64,000 nucleotides of DNA from the NCBI RefSeq assembly GCF_020524045.1, contig NZ_JAIVKL010000004.1, positions 106,985-170,984 on the forward strand, given 5' to 3'. Made by a program: the position numbers and the translations under genes. This stretch comes from Metabacillus litoralis (GTDB taxonomy: Bacteria > Bacillota > Bacilli > Bacillales > Bacillaceae). Positions 29,069-39,294 of the stretch are shown here, in pieces (position 1 is the stretch's first letter; each line of letters opens with the position of its first letter). The notes beneath the pieces were generated by a model that was not told where the DNA came from, did not search any database, and saw only the letters and a list, made by a program, of their open reading frames with translations.

Positions 29069-30964
29069 AGAGACAAACAACATGTTACAAGCAGTGGAAG
29101 GTGGAACGATTGGAAACGTGAAGCTGAAACGGCGCTAAGGGGTAAAGCGTTTGAGAGCTTATACACGTCTACTTATGAAGGCATTGAATTACAGCCATTA
29201 TATGATTCATATGATACAGATAATAAAACCAAAGCAAAAAATCAAATCCTAAATTCTGCTACTAATGAATGGAAAATTAGTCAAGAAATAGTTGCAGAAT
29301 GTCAGGAAGGTCTTTCAGAAAAAATAAAAATGGCAAAAACTCGAGGTCAAACCTCTTTTTTTATTAAAAATTTAAATATTTTACAAAATAGAGATGATTT
29401 ACTTCAAGCAATGCAACATATTGATTGGAAGAAAGATAGAGTTTTTTTTGATATTAACGGTAATCTTTGCTTTGCTACACTTTTACTTAATGAATTGAAA
29501 GAAAGTAAAAATATCAACGATTTAAAAGGTGTAATTGCATTTGATCCTTATGAAGAGTTATTGATTAACGGTAAATCATCCGTAGATTTATCAACAAAGT
29601 TAGATTATCTAGCAGATTTAATGAAATGGACAGATGAAAATCAACTGTCTACAAAAACGTTGCTAATAAAAGGTAGCTTGTATCATGAAGCCGGGGCAAG
29701 TGCTGTTCAAGAGTTAGTTTATTCATTTTCTCATGCATTAGATGTATTAAACGAATTGTTAAATCGAAACGTATTGATTGACACAATTGCTCGCAGTACA
29801 GTATTTTCTTTTGCTACTGGTAGTCACTTTTTTATGGAAATAGCGAAATTTAGAGCAGCTAAAGAAATATGGGCTTCCCTCATAGCTGCTTTAGGTGGGA
29901 GTGAAGAATCACAAAAAATTTATATACATGCGAAAACATCAACCTTTAATAAAACAAAATATGATCGTTATGTAAATTTACTTCGTACAACAACTGAAGG
30001 GTTTGCTGCTGCGGTCGCTGGAATTGATGAACTAACTCTGGATTCCTTTGACTCTGTGTTTAACAAAAATAGTCAGTTAGGAGAAAGAGTTGCAAGAAAT
30101 AGTCAATTTATTCTTCAAGAAGAAAGCTTGTTATCAGGTGTGGTAGATCCTGCTGCAGGAAGTTATTATGTTGAAACACTAACACATCAGTTAGCAGAAA
30201 AAGCCTGGAATGAAATAAAAGAATTGGATAGTTTTGGTGGGTTTTTAGAAGCATTAAAAAAAGGATTCATCCAAAAAAACCTTAATGAAAAGTATAAAGA
30301 GAAAGTAAGAGATTTAAATAATAGAAATTTGCAAGTAATAGGAACAAATGTATTTGCAAATCCAAATGATCAAGTTGAAATGGATGATAGTAGGAACATG
30401 GCAAAGAAACCATCTCACTTAAACCAGGTTTATTCCTTTAATGAAGCGATGAATTATGTAAACATTGAAAAAAAGGTTCCAGAATTAATAAGTAAAAACA
30501 TCAATACACAGTTATCTATCAAACCTCTTCAGATTCATCGATTGGTAGAACATTTTGAACAACTGAGAAATAATGTTACGAAATATAAAATGAGAACTGG
30601 TATAGAACCTAAGGTTTTGATTGTGACAGTTGGAATATTAAAAAATTATAAAACAAATCTTGATTTTATCAATGGATTATTAACAGCAGGTGGCATCTAT
30701 TGCGAGGTTATTCCTTATGAACAGATCAATGAGGTAAAACAAAAGTCATTCATTATATTTTGTGGAAAAGAAAGTGATTATGATTTGATAAAGTCAAAAG
30801 ATGTTAATCGTTTGAAGACTGAAGATTCTTTTGTATATGTAACAATGGTAGGAAATTTTTCTGATGAAAAAATAGAGAACTTTGGAATGGATGGAAGAAT
30901 CTCATCGAATATAGATGTGTATGAATTTTTACGTCATGTTCATGACATTATGGGGGTTAAGTAA
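29066..30964 (+). CDS. mutA: Methylmalonyl-CoA mutase small subunit
   Basis: Non-cofactor-binding partner of MutB in the enzyme that interconverts methylmalonyl-CoA and succinyl-CoA. The 632-residue protein has the TIM-barrel mutase domain (TSTYEGIELQPLYDS near the start, VVDPAAGSYYVETLTHQLAEKAW). Its C-terminal domain lacks the B12-binding D-x-H-x-x-G, as expected for the small subunit. I use the ATG at 29066; an in-frame GTG at 29039 lies inside the SD. The stop is directly followed by the mutB ATG. Confidence 0.92.
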   Translation: MRDKQHVTSSGRWNDWKREAETALRGKAFESLYTSTYEGIELQPLYDSYDTDNKTKAKNQILNSATNEWKISQEIVAECQEGLSEKIKMAKTRGQTSFFIKNLNILQNRDDLLQAMQHIDWKKDRVFFDINGNLCFATLLLNELKESKNINDLKGVIAFDPYEELLINGKSSVDLSTKLDYLADLMKWTDENQLSTKTLLIKGSLYHEAGASAVQELVYSFSHALDVLNELLNRNVLIDTIARSTVFSFATGSHFFMEIAKFRAAKEIWASLIAALGGSEESQKIYIHAKTSTFNKTKYDRYVNLLRTTTEGFAAAVAGIDELTLDSFDSVFNKNSQLGERVARNSQFILQEESLLSGVVDPAAGSYYVETLTHQLAEKAWNEIKELDSFGGFLEALKKGFIQKNLNEKYKEKVRDLNNRNLQVIGTNVFANPNDQVEMDDSRNMAKKPSHLNQVYSFNEAMNYVNIEKKVPELISKNINTQLSIKPLQIHRLVEHFEQLRNNVTKYKMRTGIEPKVLIVTVGILKNYKTNLDFINGLLTAGGIYCEVIPYEQINEVKQKSFIIFCGKESDYDLIKSKDVNRLKTEDSFVYVTMVGNFSDEKIENFGMDGRISSNIDVYEFLRHVHDIMGVK

Positions 30965-33118
30965 ATGATGAGACGTCGAACAATCGCATCAGCACCATTA
31001 CTAAAAATGAAACATAATGTTGATACCTCAGCATCAATGACGTATAACACGAATGAGTTAATAAAGATAAAAAACCACTATACAAAGCAAGATCTTTTAA
31101 ACATGGAACATCTAGACACTTACCCTGGGATGAAACCATATTTACGGGGTCCATATGCAACAATGTATAAAGATCGTCCATGGACCATTCGTCAATATGC
31201 CGGCTTTTCCACTGCTGATGAAAGTAATGCTTTTTATCGTCGTAATCTCGAAATGGGTCAAAAAGGGTTGTCTGTTGCTTTTGATTTAGCAACTCATAGA
31301 GGATATGATTCTGATCATCCACGGGTTGAAGGAGATGTAGGGAAAGCAGGAGTAGCAATTGATTCTATTTTAGATATGAAACGTTTATTCGATGGCATTC
31401 CTCTAGATGAAATGTCCGTTTCAATGACAATGAACGGAGCTGTATTACCAATTATGGCTTTTTATATTGTGACTGCTGAAGAGCAAGGAGTATCAAAAGA
31501 AAAATTATCTGGTACGATTCAAAATGATATTTTAAAGGAATATATGGTACGAAACACATATATTTATCCGCCTGACATGTCCATGAGGATTATTGGTGAT
31601 ATCTTTAAGTACACTGCCAAATATATGCCAAAGTTTAATAGTATAAGTATCTCAGGTTATCATATGCAAGAAGCAGGTGCACCAGCAGATCTTGAGCTAG
31701 CGTATACATTAGCAGATGGCCTTGAATATATAAGAACTGGGATAAAAGCAGGTTTAGATATAGATCAATTTGCACCAAGATTATCATTTTTCTGGGCAAT
31801 TGGTATGAATTATTTTATGGAAGTAGCAAAAATGAGAGCAGCTCGTTTTATGTGGTCAGAAATTGTGCAGAAATTTAATCCAGCTAACCCTAAATCACTT
31901 GTATTAAGAACTCATTCTCAAACATCTGGTTGGAGCTTAACTGAGCAGGATCCATATAACAATGTTGTCAGAACTTGCCTTGAAGCACATGCGGCTGCGA
32001 TGGGGCATACACAATCACTTCATACAAATGCTTTAGATGAAGCAATCGCTTTACCAACAGATTTTTCAGCTAGAATCGCCAGAAATACTCAACTATTTCT
32101 ACAAAGTGAAACAGGAATTTGTGATGTGATTGATCCATGGGGAGGTTCCTATTATGTTGAAAGCCTTACACATTCTTTAATACATCGTGCAAAAGAACAT
32201 TTAGAAGAAATAGAAAAGCTTGGAGGTATGACACAAGCTATTGAAACAGGTCTTCCTAAAATGAAGATTGAGGAAGCGGCTGCAAGAAGACAAGCAAAGA
32301 TTGATTCTGCTAAAGAAACAATAATTGGTGTAAACAAATATAAATTAGATAAAGAAGATCCACTTGATATTTTATCGATTGATAATACAGAAGTAAGAAA
32401 AAAACAAATTGATCGAATCCATATGTTAAAGAAAAACCGCAATGAAGCGGTAGTTAATGAAACTCTTTTAGCTATAACACAAGCTGCTGCAAATAATGAA
32501 GGAAATTTATTAGAGTTAGCTGTAGAAGCAGCAAGAGCTAGAGCTACACTTGGAGAAATATCTTATGCGATTGAAAAAGTGAGTAAACGTCACCAAGCAA
32601 TGATCAAATCAGTAAGTGGTGTGTATAGCTCTGAATATTCAAATGAAGAAGAAATAAAAGAAGTGAGAGAGAAAACAGATCAATTTTTTGAGCTTGAAGG
32701 AAGACGTCCAAGAATTTTAATCGCCAAAATGGGTCAAGATGGTCATGACAGAGGGGCAAAGGTCATTGCAACAGCTTTTGCTGATTTAGGATTTGATGTT
32801 GATATAGGGTCCCTTTTTCAAACACCTGAAGAAACGGCAGCTCAAGCTGTAGAAAATGATGTTCATGTTGTTGGAATGAGCTCTTTAGCTGCCGGACATA
32901 ATACTTTACTTCCACAGCTAATTTCAGAACTTAAGAAACTAGGAAGAGAAGATATCGTCGTTATTATAGGTGGAGTCATTCCTTTTCAAGATTATGCAGA
33001 GTTAAAAGAAAACGGTGCAGCAGAAATATTTGGTCCTGGAACTGTTATTCCGGTAGCTGCTACTAAAGTAATAAACAAGATACTTGAACGATTAGGATAT
33101 GAGGAAGTTGAAGAATGA
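30965..33118 (+). CDS. mutB: Methylmalonyl-CoA mutase large subunit
   Basis: Catalytic adenosylcobalamin-dependent subunit. The 717-residue protein has the substrate-binding barrel ([40 protein letters not shown]) and a C-terminal cobalamin domain with DGHDRG, whose His594 is the expected lower axial ligand, then [14 protein letters not shown] and VIIGGVIP. It starts immediately after the mutA stop, with GGGGGTT inside the mutA 3' end. Its last bases overlap the meaB ATG. Confidence 0.97.
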   Translation: MMRRRTIASAPLLKMKHNVDTSASMTYNTNELIKIKNHYTKQDLLNMEHLDTYPGMKPYLRGPYATMYKDRPWTIRQYAGFSTADESNAFYRRNLEMGQKGLSVAFDLATHRGYDSDHPRVEGDVGKAGVAIDSILDMKRLFDGIPLDEMSVSMTMNGAVLPIMAFYIVTAEEQGVSKEKLSGTIQNDILKEYMVRNTYIYPPDMSMRIIGDIFKYTAKYMPKFNSISISGYHMQEAGAPADLELAYTLADGLEYIRTGIKAGLDIDQFAPRLSFFWAIGMNYFMEVAKMRAARFMWSEIVQKFNPANPKSLVLRTHSQTSGWSLTEQDPYNNVVRTCLEAHAAAMGHTQSLHTNALDEAIALPTDFSARIARNTQLFLQSETGICDVIDPWGGSYYVESLTHSLIHRAKEHLEEIEKLGGMTQAIETGLPKMKIEEAAARRQAKIDSAKETIIGVNKYKLDKEDPLDILSIDNTEVRKKQIDRIHMLKKNRNEAVVNETLLAITQAAANNEGNLLELAVEAARARATLGEISYAIEKVSKRHQAMIKSVSGVYSSEYSNEEEIKEVREKTDQFFELEGRRPRILIAKMGQDGHDRGAKVIATAFADLGFDVDIGSLFQTPEETAAQAVENDVHVVGMSSLAAGHNTLLPQLISELKKLGREDIVVIIGGVIPFQDYAELKENGAAEIFGPGTVIPVAATKVINKILERLGYEEVEE

Positions 33119-34119
33119 CCAAATATATAAGAAAGAATCGCGAAATTGCTGTTAATGATTATGTTGAAGGGATTGTTAACGGAAACAGAGTGATGTTAGC
33201 TCAAGCGATTACATTAGTCGAAAGCAACGCAGTACGTCATTTTGAAAAAGCACAAAAAATTATTGAAAAAGTTTTACAAAAGGAAAATTCAACCATTAGA
33301 ATAGGAATCACTGGAGTTCCAGGTGCAGGAAAGAGCACGTTTATCGATGCTTTTGGCACATACTTAACAAATCTAGGTTTTCGAGTTGCAGTACTAGCAA
33401 TAGATCCTAGTAGTCAGGTTTCGAAAGGAAGCATTATGGGTGATAAAACAAGAATGGAACGTTTATCGAAAAACCCAAATGCTTTCATCAGACCTTCCCC
33501 ATCAGGAGGTCATTTAGGCGGTGTAAGTCGCAAAACGAGAGAAACAATTATTTTATGTGAAGCTGCTGGATTTGATGTGATTCTTGTTGAAACAATGGGT
33601 GTTGGTCAAGGGGAATTTGTTGTTAGAGATATGGTGGATTTCTTTTTGCTTCTTGTGTTAACTGGTGCAGGCGATGAGTTACAGACGATGAAAAAAGGCA
33701 TTATGGAATTACCAGATTTAGTAGTAGTAAATAAAGCTGATGGTGATAATCTTCATAAAGCTAATATCGCAAAACAAGATTATAATACAATTCTCCATTT
33801 TCTACATTCTTATACAGAAGGATGGACAACAAAGTCACTGACAGCATCAGCTCTAAAAGAAACAGGTATTGATGAAATTTGGAATGTGATTTGTGAGTTC
33901 GAAATTCTAACCAAAAGTAGTCATGTGTTTGATACAAGAAGAAGTGAACAACAAAGAAAATGGCTTTATACATTAGTCGAGCAGGAGTTATATAAAGAAT
34001 TTTATGAGCATCCTACGATTAAACAAAAGCTTCCGATTTTGGAACAAGCAATTTTAAAGGGAGAAAGAAGTGTTGCAGCAAGTGCATTGGATTTATTGGA
34101 GTCTTTTTTAAAGAAGTAG
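33115..34119 (+). CDS. meaB: Methylmalonyl-CoA mutase-associated GTPase MeaB
   Basis: G3E-type GTPase that loads cobalamin into, and protects, methylmalonyl-CoA mutase. The 334-residue protein has Walker [10 protein letters not shown] (residues 67-75), the family signature [20 protein letters not shown], switch/Walker B region [13 protein letters not shown], and the guanine motif VVNKAD. ATGA overlap with mutB indicates coupled translation. Mutase and chaperone form one operon. Confidence 0.96.
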   Translation: MTKYIRKNREIAVNDYVEGIVNGNRVMLAQAITLVESNAVRHFEKAQKIIEKVLQKENSTIRIGITGVPGAGKSTFIDAFGTYLTNLGFRVAVLAIDPSSQVSKGSIMGDKTRMERLSKNPNAFIRPSPSGGHLGGVSRKTRETIILCEAAGFDVILVETMGVGQGEFVVRDMVDFFLLLVLTGAGDELQTMKKGIMELPDLVVVNKADGDNLHKANIAKQDYNTILHFLHSYTEGWTTKSLTASALKETGIDEIWNVICEFEILTKSSHVFDTRRSEQQRKWLYTLVEQELYKEFYEHPTIKQKLPILEQAILKGERSVAASALDLLESFLKK

Positions 34120-34127
34120 ATAGAAAA

Positions 34128-34168
34128 GGCTCTTTCCTGAAAGATGGTCACTAATCAACATTAAGCCC
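34128..34168 (+). repeat. 160-bp intergenic repeat, partial copy D (left end)
   Basis: GGCTCTTTCCTGAAAGATGG followed by TCACTAATCAACATTA matches the left end of copy B, then similarity stops. It lies 8 bases after the meaB stop. A GGCCTTTTTT at 34175 may pair weakly with AAAAGGC at 34124, which could help termination. Confidence 0.6.
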
Positions 34169-34215
34169 TAACATGGCCTTTTTTAAATCGAAGCAAAGAA
34201 AGATAAGCTAACAAT

Positions 34216-34245
34216 TTGCTCATTTCATTAAATTGTTGGTAAAAT
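34216..34245 (+). promoter_or_regulatory. Probable brxB promoter
   Basis: TTGCTC (34216-34221), an 18-base spacer and TAAAAT (34240-34245) with a TGG extension before the -10. It lies about 35 bases before brxB. Confidence 0.45.
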
Positions 34246-34277
34246 AATAATACTGATGTTAAAAGGAGAGATTTTCA

Positions 34278-34715
34278 TTGAGTATGGATTTTAATTTATT
34301 TATGAATGATGTTGTACAACAAGCTCGTAAAGAGATTGTTGCTGCAGGGTATACAGAGCTAAAAACTCCAGAAGATGTAAATGAAACACTTACTAAAAAA
34401 GGAACAACACTTGTGATGGTAAATAGTGTTTGTGGATGTGCCGGTGGAATTGCAAGACCAGCAGCTGCTCATGCTGTTCATTATGACAAGCGTCCAGATC
34501 AATTAGTGACAGTTTTTGCTGGTCAAGACAAAGATGCAACTGCTAGTGCTCGTGATATGTTCACAGGTTATCCACCTTCATCACCATCTTTTGCCCTACT
34601 TAAAGATGGACAACTTATGACAATGGTTGAGCGTCATGAAATTGAAGGACATGATCCGATGTCAGTTGTTGCAAAATTACAAGCTGCATTTGATGAATTC
34701 TGTGAAGAAGTGTAA
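34278..34715 (+). CDS. brxB: Bacilliredoxin BrxB (YqiW)
   Basis: Bacilliredoxins remove bacillithiol from S-bacillithiolated proteins. The 145-residue protein carries the hallmark Cys52-Gly53-Cys54 ([17 protein letters not shown]) and the [13 protein letters not shown] and RHEIEGHDP segments typical of the family. The TTG start at 34278 is supported by AAAGGAGAG 8-9 bases upstream and by identical length to B. subtilis YqiW. It precedes artP as in B. subtilis. Confidence 0.96.
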   Translation: MSMDFNLFMNDVVQQARKEIVAAGYTELKTPEDVNETLTKKGTTLVMVNSVCGCAGGIARPAAAHAVHYDKRPDQLVTVFAGQDKDATASARDMFTGYPPSSPSFALLKDGQLMTMVERHEIEGHDPMSVVAKLQAAFDEFCEEV

Positions 34716-34768
34716 AAATAAGAAAATTAAGCAGTAACGTTAAGATGGAAAAATATATGTAAGTACAT

Positions 34769-34807
34769 TAACAGACCAATCGTCCAGTGATTAGGTCTGT
34801 TTTTTTC
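34769..34807 (+). terminator. Terminator after brxB
   Basis: AACAGACC plus AATC pair with GATT plus GGTCTGTT, followed by a T run. Confidence 0.85.
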
Positions 34808-34943
34808 TGCAAAAATCCCCTGGGAAACATTAATTCACCATCAGTGAAACGACGATTGAGATAATGAATCTTTCTTTAGTAATTATTTCAGAAAAGTTAA
34901 AATAAACAAAAAATAATGATAATTACATTTTTATAAATTCATA

Positions 34944-35019
34944 TTGCATAATTATAAACATGTGTTAAAATACAAAATATCGAATAAATATTAGTTGCTA
35001 TGCATGAAAGAAATTCGTA
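34944..35019 (+). promoter_or_regulatory. artP promoter and candidate ARG boxes
   Basis: TTGCAT (34944-34949), 16 bases and TAAAAT (34966-34971) with TG extension form a sigma-A promoter. Downstream, TATCGAATAAATATTAG (34978-34994) and CATGAAAGAAATTCGTA (35003-35019) each resemble the B. subtilis ARG box (CATGAATAAAAATTCAAG type). The orthologous yqiXYZ operon is known to be AhrC-regulated; binding here is inferred. Confidence 0.45.
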
Positions 35020-35044
35020 TTAGAAATTATTGGAGGAAAGTATT

Positions 35045-35836
35045 GTGAAGAAAATATCGTTATTCATTATAAGTTTATTAGTATTTGCGTTTATATCAGC
35101 TTGCGGTACTGCAAATAATGAAAGTGAAGGAAATACTGGTGCTGATTCTGGTGATCAAAACGTATTGAAAATGGCTACATCAGCTGACTACCCACCATTT
35201 GAATACATTGATACAGCAAAAGGAAGCGAAATTATTGGATTTGATATAGATCTTATTCATGCGTTAGCAGAAAAAACTGGCTACGAAGTTAAAGTACAAG
35301 ATATGGACTTTAATAGTTTAATACCAGCTCTACAAGCAAAACAAATTGATTTAGTATTAGCTGGTATGACACCTACACCTGAGCGTGCTGAAAATGTCGA
35401 TTTTACAGATATCTATTATACAGCTAATCATATGATTGTTTCTTTGAAGGATAAAGAAGTAAAAAGTATTGAAGATTTAGAAGGTAAAACGGTTGGAGTA
35501 CAACTTGGTTCTATCCAACAAGAAAAAGCAACTGAAATCTCTGAAAAGGTAACAATTAAAATTGAGAATCGTAATAAAATTTCAGAGCTTGTTCAAGAGT
35601 TAAAATCTGGCCGAATTGATGCGGCGATTATTGAAGATACTGTAGCGAATGGTTATTTTGAAAAAGACGAACAGTTAGCAGGCTTTACGCTTGATTCATC
35701 TGAAGAAGCTGGTTCAGCCATTGCTTTCCAAAAAGAAAGTAAATATACAGAAGAGTTTGATGCTGCACTAAAAGAAATGAAAGAAAATGGCGAACTTGAT
35801 AAATTGATCGTTAAATGGTTTGGAGATCAACAATAA
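35045..35836 (+). CDS. artP: Arginine ABC transporter substrate-binding lipoprotein
   Basis: Extracellular solute-binding protein (SBP_bac_3 family), B. subtilis YqiX type. The product of 263 residues has a lipoprotein signal with lipobox ISAC (Cys20), then the amino-acid-binding fold: YPPFEYIDTAKGSEIIGFDIDLI, IDLVLAGMTPTPERAENVDF and VGVQLGSIQQ. GTG at 35045 follows GGAGG by 8 bases; upstream extension to 35030 is unlikely. Arginine is inferred from synteny and the ARG-like boxes. A repeat and a terminator separate it from the permease gene. Confidence 0.92.
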   Translation: MKKISLFIISLLVFAFISACGTANNESEGNTGADSGDQNVLKMATSADYPPFEYIDTAKGSEIIGFDIDLIHALAEKTGYEVKVQDMDFNSLIPALQAKQIDLVLAGMTPTPERAENVDFTDIYYTANHMIVSLKDKEVKSIEDLEGKTVGVQLGSIQQEKATEISEKVTIKIENRNKISELVQELKSGRIDAAIIEDTVANGYFEKDEQLAGFTLDSSEEAGSAIAFQKESKYTEEFDAALKEMKENGELDKLIVKWFGDQQ

Positions 35837-35852
35837 GAAAGTGTTTATATAA

Positions 35853-36012
35853 GGCTCTTTTCTGAAAGGTTGTTGCTATATAACCAAGATTTATAGTGAA
35901 AACAGTGATTTTCACTATAAGGGTACTGTTTTATGAAGAAAAGATGTCACTATGCTTTATATAGTGCTCTTTACAAGGAGCTATTAAAGCAACAAAGTTA
36001 CGAAAACAGCTC
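35853..36012 (+). repeat. 160-bp intergenic repeat, copy C
   Basis: Starts GGCTCTTTTCTGAAAGGTTGTTGCTA and ends AGCAACAAAGTTACGAAAACAGCT. Interior strings AAGATGTCACTATGCTTTATATAGTGCT match copies A, B and E. Unlike them it carries a perfect hairpin at about 35885-35918 (TTATAGTGAAAA and its complement around CAGTGA). Confidence 0.8.
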
Positions 36013-36017
36013 TATAT

Positions 36018-36056
36018 TAAAAGGACTGACAATACCATGTTGTCAGCCTTTTTAAT
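36018..36056 (+). terminator. Terminator between artP and artQ
   Basis: AAAAGG-CTGACAA pairs with TTGTCAG-CCTTTTT (one bulged A), inside what would be the artPQR operon. It would favour expression of the binding protein over the membrane components. Confidence 0.75.
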
Positions 36057-36106
36057 GTTTGTTTTACTCCCAATGTGAGAACGTAAAAGAAAGGAATTAA
36101 ATTAAA

Positions 36107-36769
36107 ATGGATCTATTGAATTTTTCGTCAATCGTCCCATCTCTGCCGTTTATTTTAGAAGGGGTATGGGTGACATTAAAAATTGTTGTTCTATCCTTGG
36201 TGCTTGGATTTGCCTGGGGAATTATATTAGCATTATGCAAAATTAGTCGGATTAAACCTTTAATGTGGTTTGCTGATGCTTATACATCTATTTTTAGAGG
36301 AACACCATTGGTTTTACAATTACTTATCATCTATTTTGGACTACCACAAATTCTTGGATTTCCAATTGATCCATATCCAGCTGCGGTTGCAGCATTTACA
36401 TTGAACTCAGGTGCATATATATCAGAGATTATACGTGCAGGTATAAATGCAATTGATAAAGGGCAACAAGAGGCAGCAATGGCTTTAGGAATTCCTTATT
36501 CTAAAATGATGAAGGACATTATACTGCCACAGGCTTTTAAAAATATTTTACCAGCATTGATGAACGAATTTATTACTTTAACAAAAGAGTCTGCAATTGT
36601 TACAGTGATCGGTGTACAAGACATCATGAGACGTGCATATCAAGTTGGTGCAGATTCTTATAATTATTTTGCACCATTATTGTTTGCTGGATTGGTTTAT
36701 TATGTATTAGTTATGGTGTTAACACTCCTTGGAAAGGGTATTGAAGGGAGAATGAGACGAAGTGATTAA
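36107..36769 (+). CDS. artQ: Arginine ABC transporter permease
   Basis: Membrane component (HisM family). The 220-residue protein has about five transmembrane spans and the permease loop [30 protein letters not shown] (EAA motif, residues about 125-154). AAAGGAATT precedes the ATG. Overlaps artR by 8 bases. Confidence 0.93.
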   Translation: MDLLNFSSIVPSLPFILEGVWVTLKIVVLSLVLGFAWGIILALCKISRIKPLMWFADAYTSIFRGTPLVLQLLIIYFGLPQILGFPIDPYPAAVAAFTLNSGAYISEIIRAGINAIDKGQQEAAMALGIPYSKMMKDIILPQAFKNILPALMNEFITLTKESAIVTVIGVQDIMRRAYQVGADSYNYFAPLLFAGLVYYVLVMVLTLLGKGIEGRMRRSD

Positions 36770-37484
36770 AGTTGAAAATTTGCATAAATCGTTTGGTAAA
36801 TTAGACGTGTTAAAAGGTATATCTACAACTATTGCTTCAGGTGAAGTGATTGCGATAATTGGACCATCTGGTTCAGGTAAATCCACCTTTTTACGTTGTT
36901 TGAACTTATTAGAACAACCATCATCAGGGAAAATTTGGCTAGATAATCAGGAGATTACCAATTCAAAAACAGATATTTCTAAGTTTAGACAAAATGTTGG
37001 TATGGTTTTTCAACATTTTCATTTATTTCCTCATAAATCAGTACTTGATAACTTAACTTACGCGCCAATCACGGTTAAAGGTGTAACAAAGCAAGAAGCT
37101 GAAAAAATAGCAAAAGACTTATTGATTAAAGTAGGATTACTTGAAAAAGCTTCTGAATATCCAAATCGTCTTTCGGGTGGTCAAAAGCAAAGGGTTGCCA
37201 TAGCAAGAGCTCTTGCTATGAAACCAGAAGTTATGCTTTTTGATGAGCCTACATCTGCGCTTGATCCTGAAATGGTTAAAGAAGTGTTAGATGTTATGAA
37301 AGATTTGGCTCAAACTGGAATGACGATGGCAATTGTCACACATGAAATGGGCTTTGCAAAAGAAGTGGCAGATCGTGTTCTTTTTCTTGATGAAGGGAAA
37401 CTTGTCGAGGATGCGACACCAAGTGAATTCTTCTCTCAACCCAAAACTGAACGAGCACAGTTATTTTTAGAAAAAATGCTATAA
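36762..37484 (+). CDS. artR: Arginine ABC transporter ATP-binding protein
   Basis: ATPase of the polar amino acid transporter. The 240-residue protein has Walker [11 protein letters not shown]-loop [10 protein letters not shown], signature [15 protein letters not shown], Walker [15 protein letters not shown] and the H-loop VTHEMGFA. It starts with GTG within artQ, so translation is coupled. Confidence 0.96.
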   Translation: MIKVENLHKSFGKLDVLKGISTTIASGEVIAIIGPSGSGKSTFLRCLNLLEQPSSGKIWLDNQEITNSKTDISKFRQNVGMVFQHFHLFPHKSVLDNLTYAPITVKGVTKQEAEKIAKDLLIKVGLLEKASEYPNRLSGGQKQRVAIARALAMKPEVMLFDEPTSALDPEMVKEVLDVMKDLAQTGMTMAIVTHEMGFAKEVADRVLFLDEGKLVEDATPSEFFSQPKTERAQLFLEKML

Positions 37485-37494
37485 TATAGAACAA

Positions 37495-37541
37495 CAAAAA
37501 ACAAAAAAGATGATCGTAAATGGTCGTCTTTTTTGTTTTTA
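37495..37541 (+). terminator. Terminator after artR
   Basis: AAACAAAAAAGATGATC pairs (with G-U pairs) with GGTCGTCTTTTTTGTTT; T run in the right arm. Confidence 0.8.
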
Positions 37542-37677
37542 GCAAGTTTTATATTAAACATAAAAATATATTTGAAACAGATATGTCCTTTACGTTTTTG
37601 GTGTAAACTATGTATCATACTAGAAAAGTATTTTGACTTTTTTGAGAAATTAATCGGAGAAGATAAGGAGTTACTTA

Positions 37678-38631
37678 ATGTTTAAGATTGGATATCGAAC
37701 GGCAAAAACTGCATTAGGAACAACAATTGCGATTATGCTTGCTGAGTTTCTTCAGCTTGAGAACTATCCTTCAGCAGGGATTATCACCATATTATGTATA
37801 CAAGTAACGAAAAAGAAATCGTTAAAAAGCTCATGGGCTCGTTTTCTTGCCTGTTCTATTGCGATGGTTTTTTCATTTGTTTTCTTTGAGGGCATAACTT
37901 ATCATCCGCTTATCATAGGTTTATTACTGCTATTATTTATTCCTACTACTGTTATTGTTAAGGCGACTGAAGGGATTGTAACAAGTACTGTTGTTATTTT
38001 TCATTTATATAGTGAAGGGAATATAACGTTTGAGTTGATTGGAAATGAGCTCTTATTAGTCACAATTGGTATTGGAATAGCACTTATCATGAATTTATAT
38101 ATGCCGAGTGTCGAGAGTAAATTGAAAAATTATCAAGAAGAAATCGAACATAATCTTGCTAATATATTTAAAGAAATTGAACTTTATTTACTTGAAAAAG
38201 ATCGGAAATGGGATGGTTTAGAAATTACGAAAACAGCTCAATTAATTGATGAGGCCAAAACTCTTGCATTTCGCGATGTAGAAAATCACTTTCTACGGCA
38301 CGAAAATACATATTATCATTACTTTAAGATGAGAGAGAAACAATTTGAGATTATTGAACGAGTGATACCGATGATTACTTCTATACATATTGCCATAGAT
38401 CAAAGTAGAATTATCGCTGATTTTATTCATGAATTACGATTAAATATTCACCCTGGAAATACGGCACAGCGATTTCTTATGCAATTACTTGAAATGAGAA
38501 AAGAAATAGAAGGGATGGAATTACCTAATACACGAGAGGAATTTGAGGCGAGAGCGGCTCTTTTTCATTTTTTGAAAGAAATGGAGAACTATTTAGTGGT
38601 TAAAAGTCAATTTAAAGGGATGGAAGTGTAG
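37678..38631 (+). CDS. yqjA: YqjA family membrane protein (aromatic acid exporter/DUF939-like)
   Basis: The 317-residue protein has about five hydrophobic spans in residues 8-145 (including LLLLLFIPTTVIVKA and LLLVTIGIGIALIMNLYMP) and a soluble helical C-terminal half (YQEEIEHNLANIFKEIELYLLEKD). This is the layout of the YqjA/ArAE_1 family, with the C-terminal domain DUF939_C. Transport substrate is unknown. Its position after artPQR matches B. subtilis yqjA. Confidence 0.85.
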   Translation: MFKIGYRTAKTALGTTIAIMLAEFLQLENYPSAGIITILCIQVTKKKSLKSSWARFLACSIAMVFSFVFFEGITYHPLIIGLLLLLFIPTTVIVKATEGIVTSTVVIFHLYSEGNITFELIGNELLLVTIGIGIALIMNLYMPSVESKLKNYQEEIEHNLANIFKEIELYLLEKDRKWDGLEITKTAQLIDEAKTLAFRDVENHFLRHENTYYHYFKMREKQFEIIERVIPMITSIHIAIDQSRIIADFIHELRLNIHPGNTAQRFLMQLLEMRKEIEGMELPNTREEFEARAALFHFLKEMENYLVVKSQFKGMEV

Positions 38632-38682
38632 TATTTATTTAATTGCCCTTGAACATATTAAAAATAAAAGGACGTTGATAAG

Positions 38683-39192
38683 ATGAAAACAATGCTTCTT
38701 TTATTTTTTATTATTACTTCACCAATTTGGCCTCTAGGACAAAATCCAATTGTGGGAGATCCGTTTATTATTATTAATAAGCAAAGAAACAAACTTGCGT
38801 ATATTAACGAAAATGAAATTAAAGAAGTCTATCAAGTTGCTACTGGAGTTACAGAAGAACATACACCAGTAGGGAAGTTTACGATAACTGTCAAAGCAAT
38901 AAATCCATATTATCGAAAAAAGGATATATCTGGCGGAGATCCTAAAAATCCGTTAGGAACGAGATGGATGGGTTTTAATGCAAAAGATACAGATGGTCGA
39001 ATTTATGGTATCCATGGAACAAATAATAAAGATTCGATTGGTCGTTATACAACACAAGGGTGTGTCCGGCTTGAAAATGATCATGTGGAATCATTATATG
39101 AAAAAGTACCTATAGGAACGAATGTGTTAATCATCAACTCCCAAAAAAGCTTTACAGAGCTTGGGAAAGAATTTGGTGCATTAAAAAAATGA
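38683..39192 (+). CDS. L,D-transpeptidase (YkuD domain), exported
   Basis: L,D-transpeptidases make 3-3 cross-links in peptidoglycan or attach proteins to it. The 169-residue product has an N-terminal hydrophobic signal (residues 3-18). Its catalytic domain has IHGTN (His111) and TTQGCVRLEN (Cys127), fitting HGT...S/T-x-GC-x-R; the Ser before GC is replaced by Thr-Gln. Position corresponds to yqjB of B. subtilis. The terminator's left arm overlaps its stop. Confidence 0.9.
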   Translation: MKTMLLLFFIITSPIWPLGQNPIVGDPFIIINKQRNKLAYINENEIKEVYQVATGVTEEHTPVGKFTITVKAINPYYRKKDISGGDPKNPLGTRWMGFNAKDTDGRIYGIHGTNNKDSIGRYTTQGCVRLENDHVESLYEKVPIGTNVLIINSQKSFTELGKEFGALKK

Positions 39193-39233
39193 GTCTAAGG
39201 GCAAAAGAATTTTTTGCCCTTAGACTCATTTTT
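39186..39233. terminator. Terminator after the L,D-transpeptidase gene
   Basis: AAATGAGTCTAAGGGCAAAA pairs with TTTTGCCCTTAGACTCATTT (20 bp) around a 5-base loop, with T runs on both strands, so it can also end the minus-strand prli42 gene. Confidence 0.92.
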
Positions 39234-39294
39234 ATGTTTTAAAGATAATAAAATGTGAAGGGATTGTTATCTTCTTAGTTAAGAAATAAAGAAA

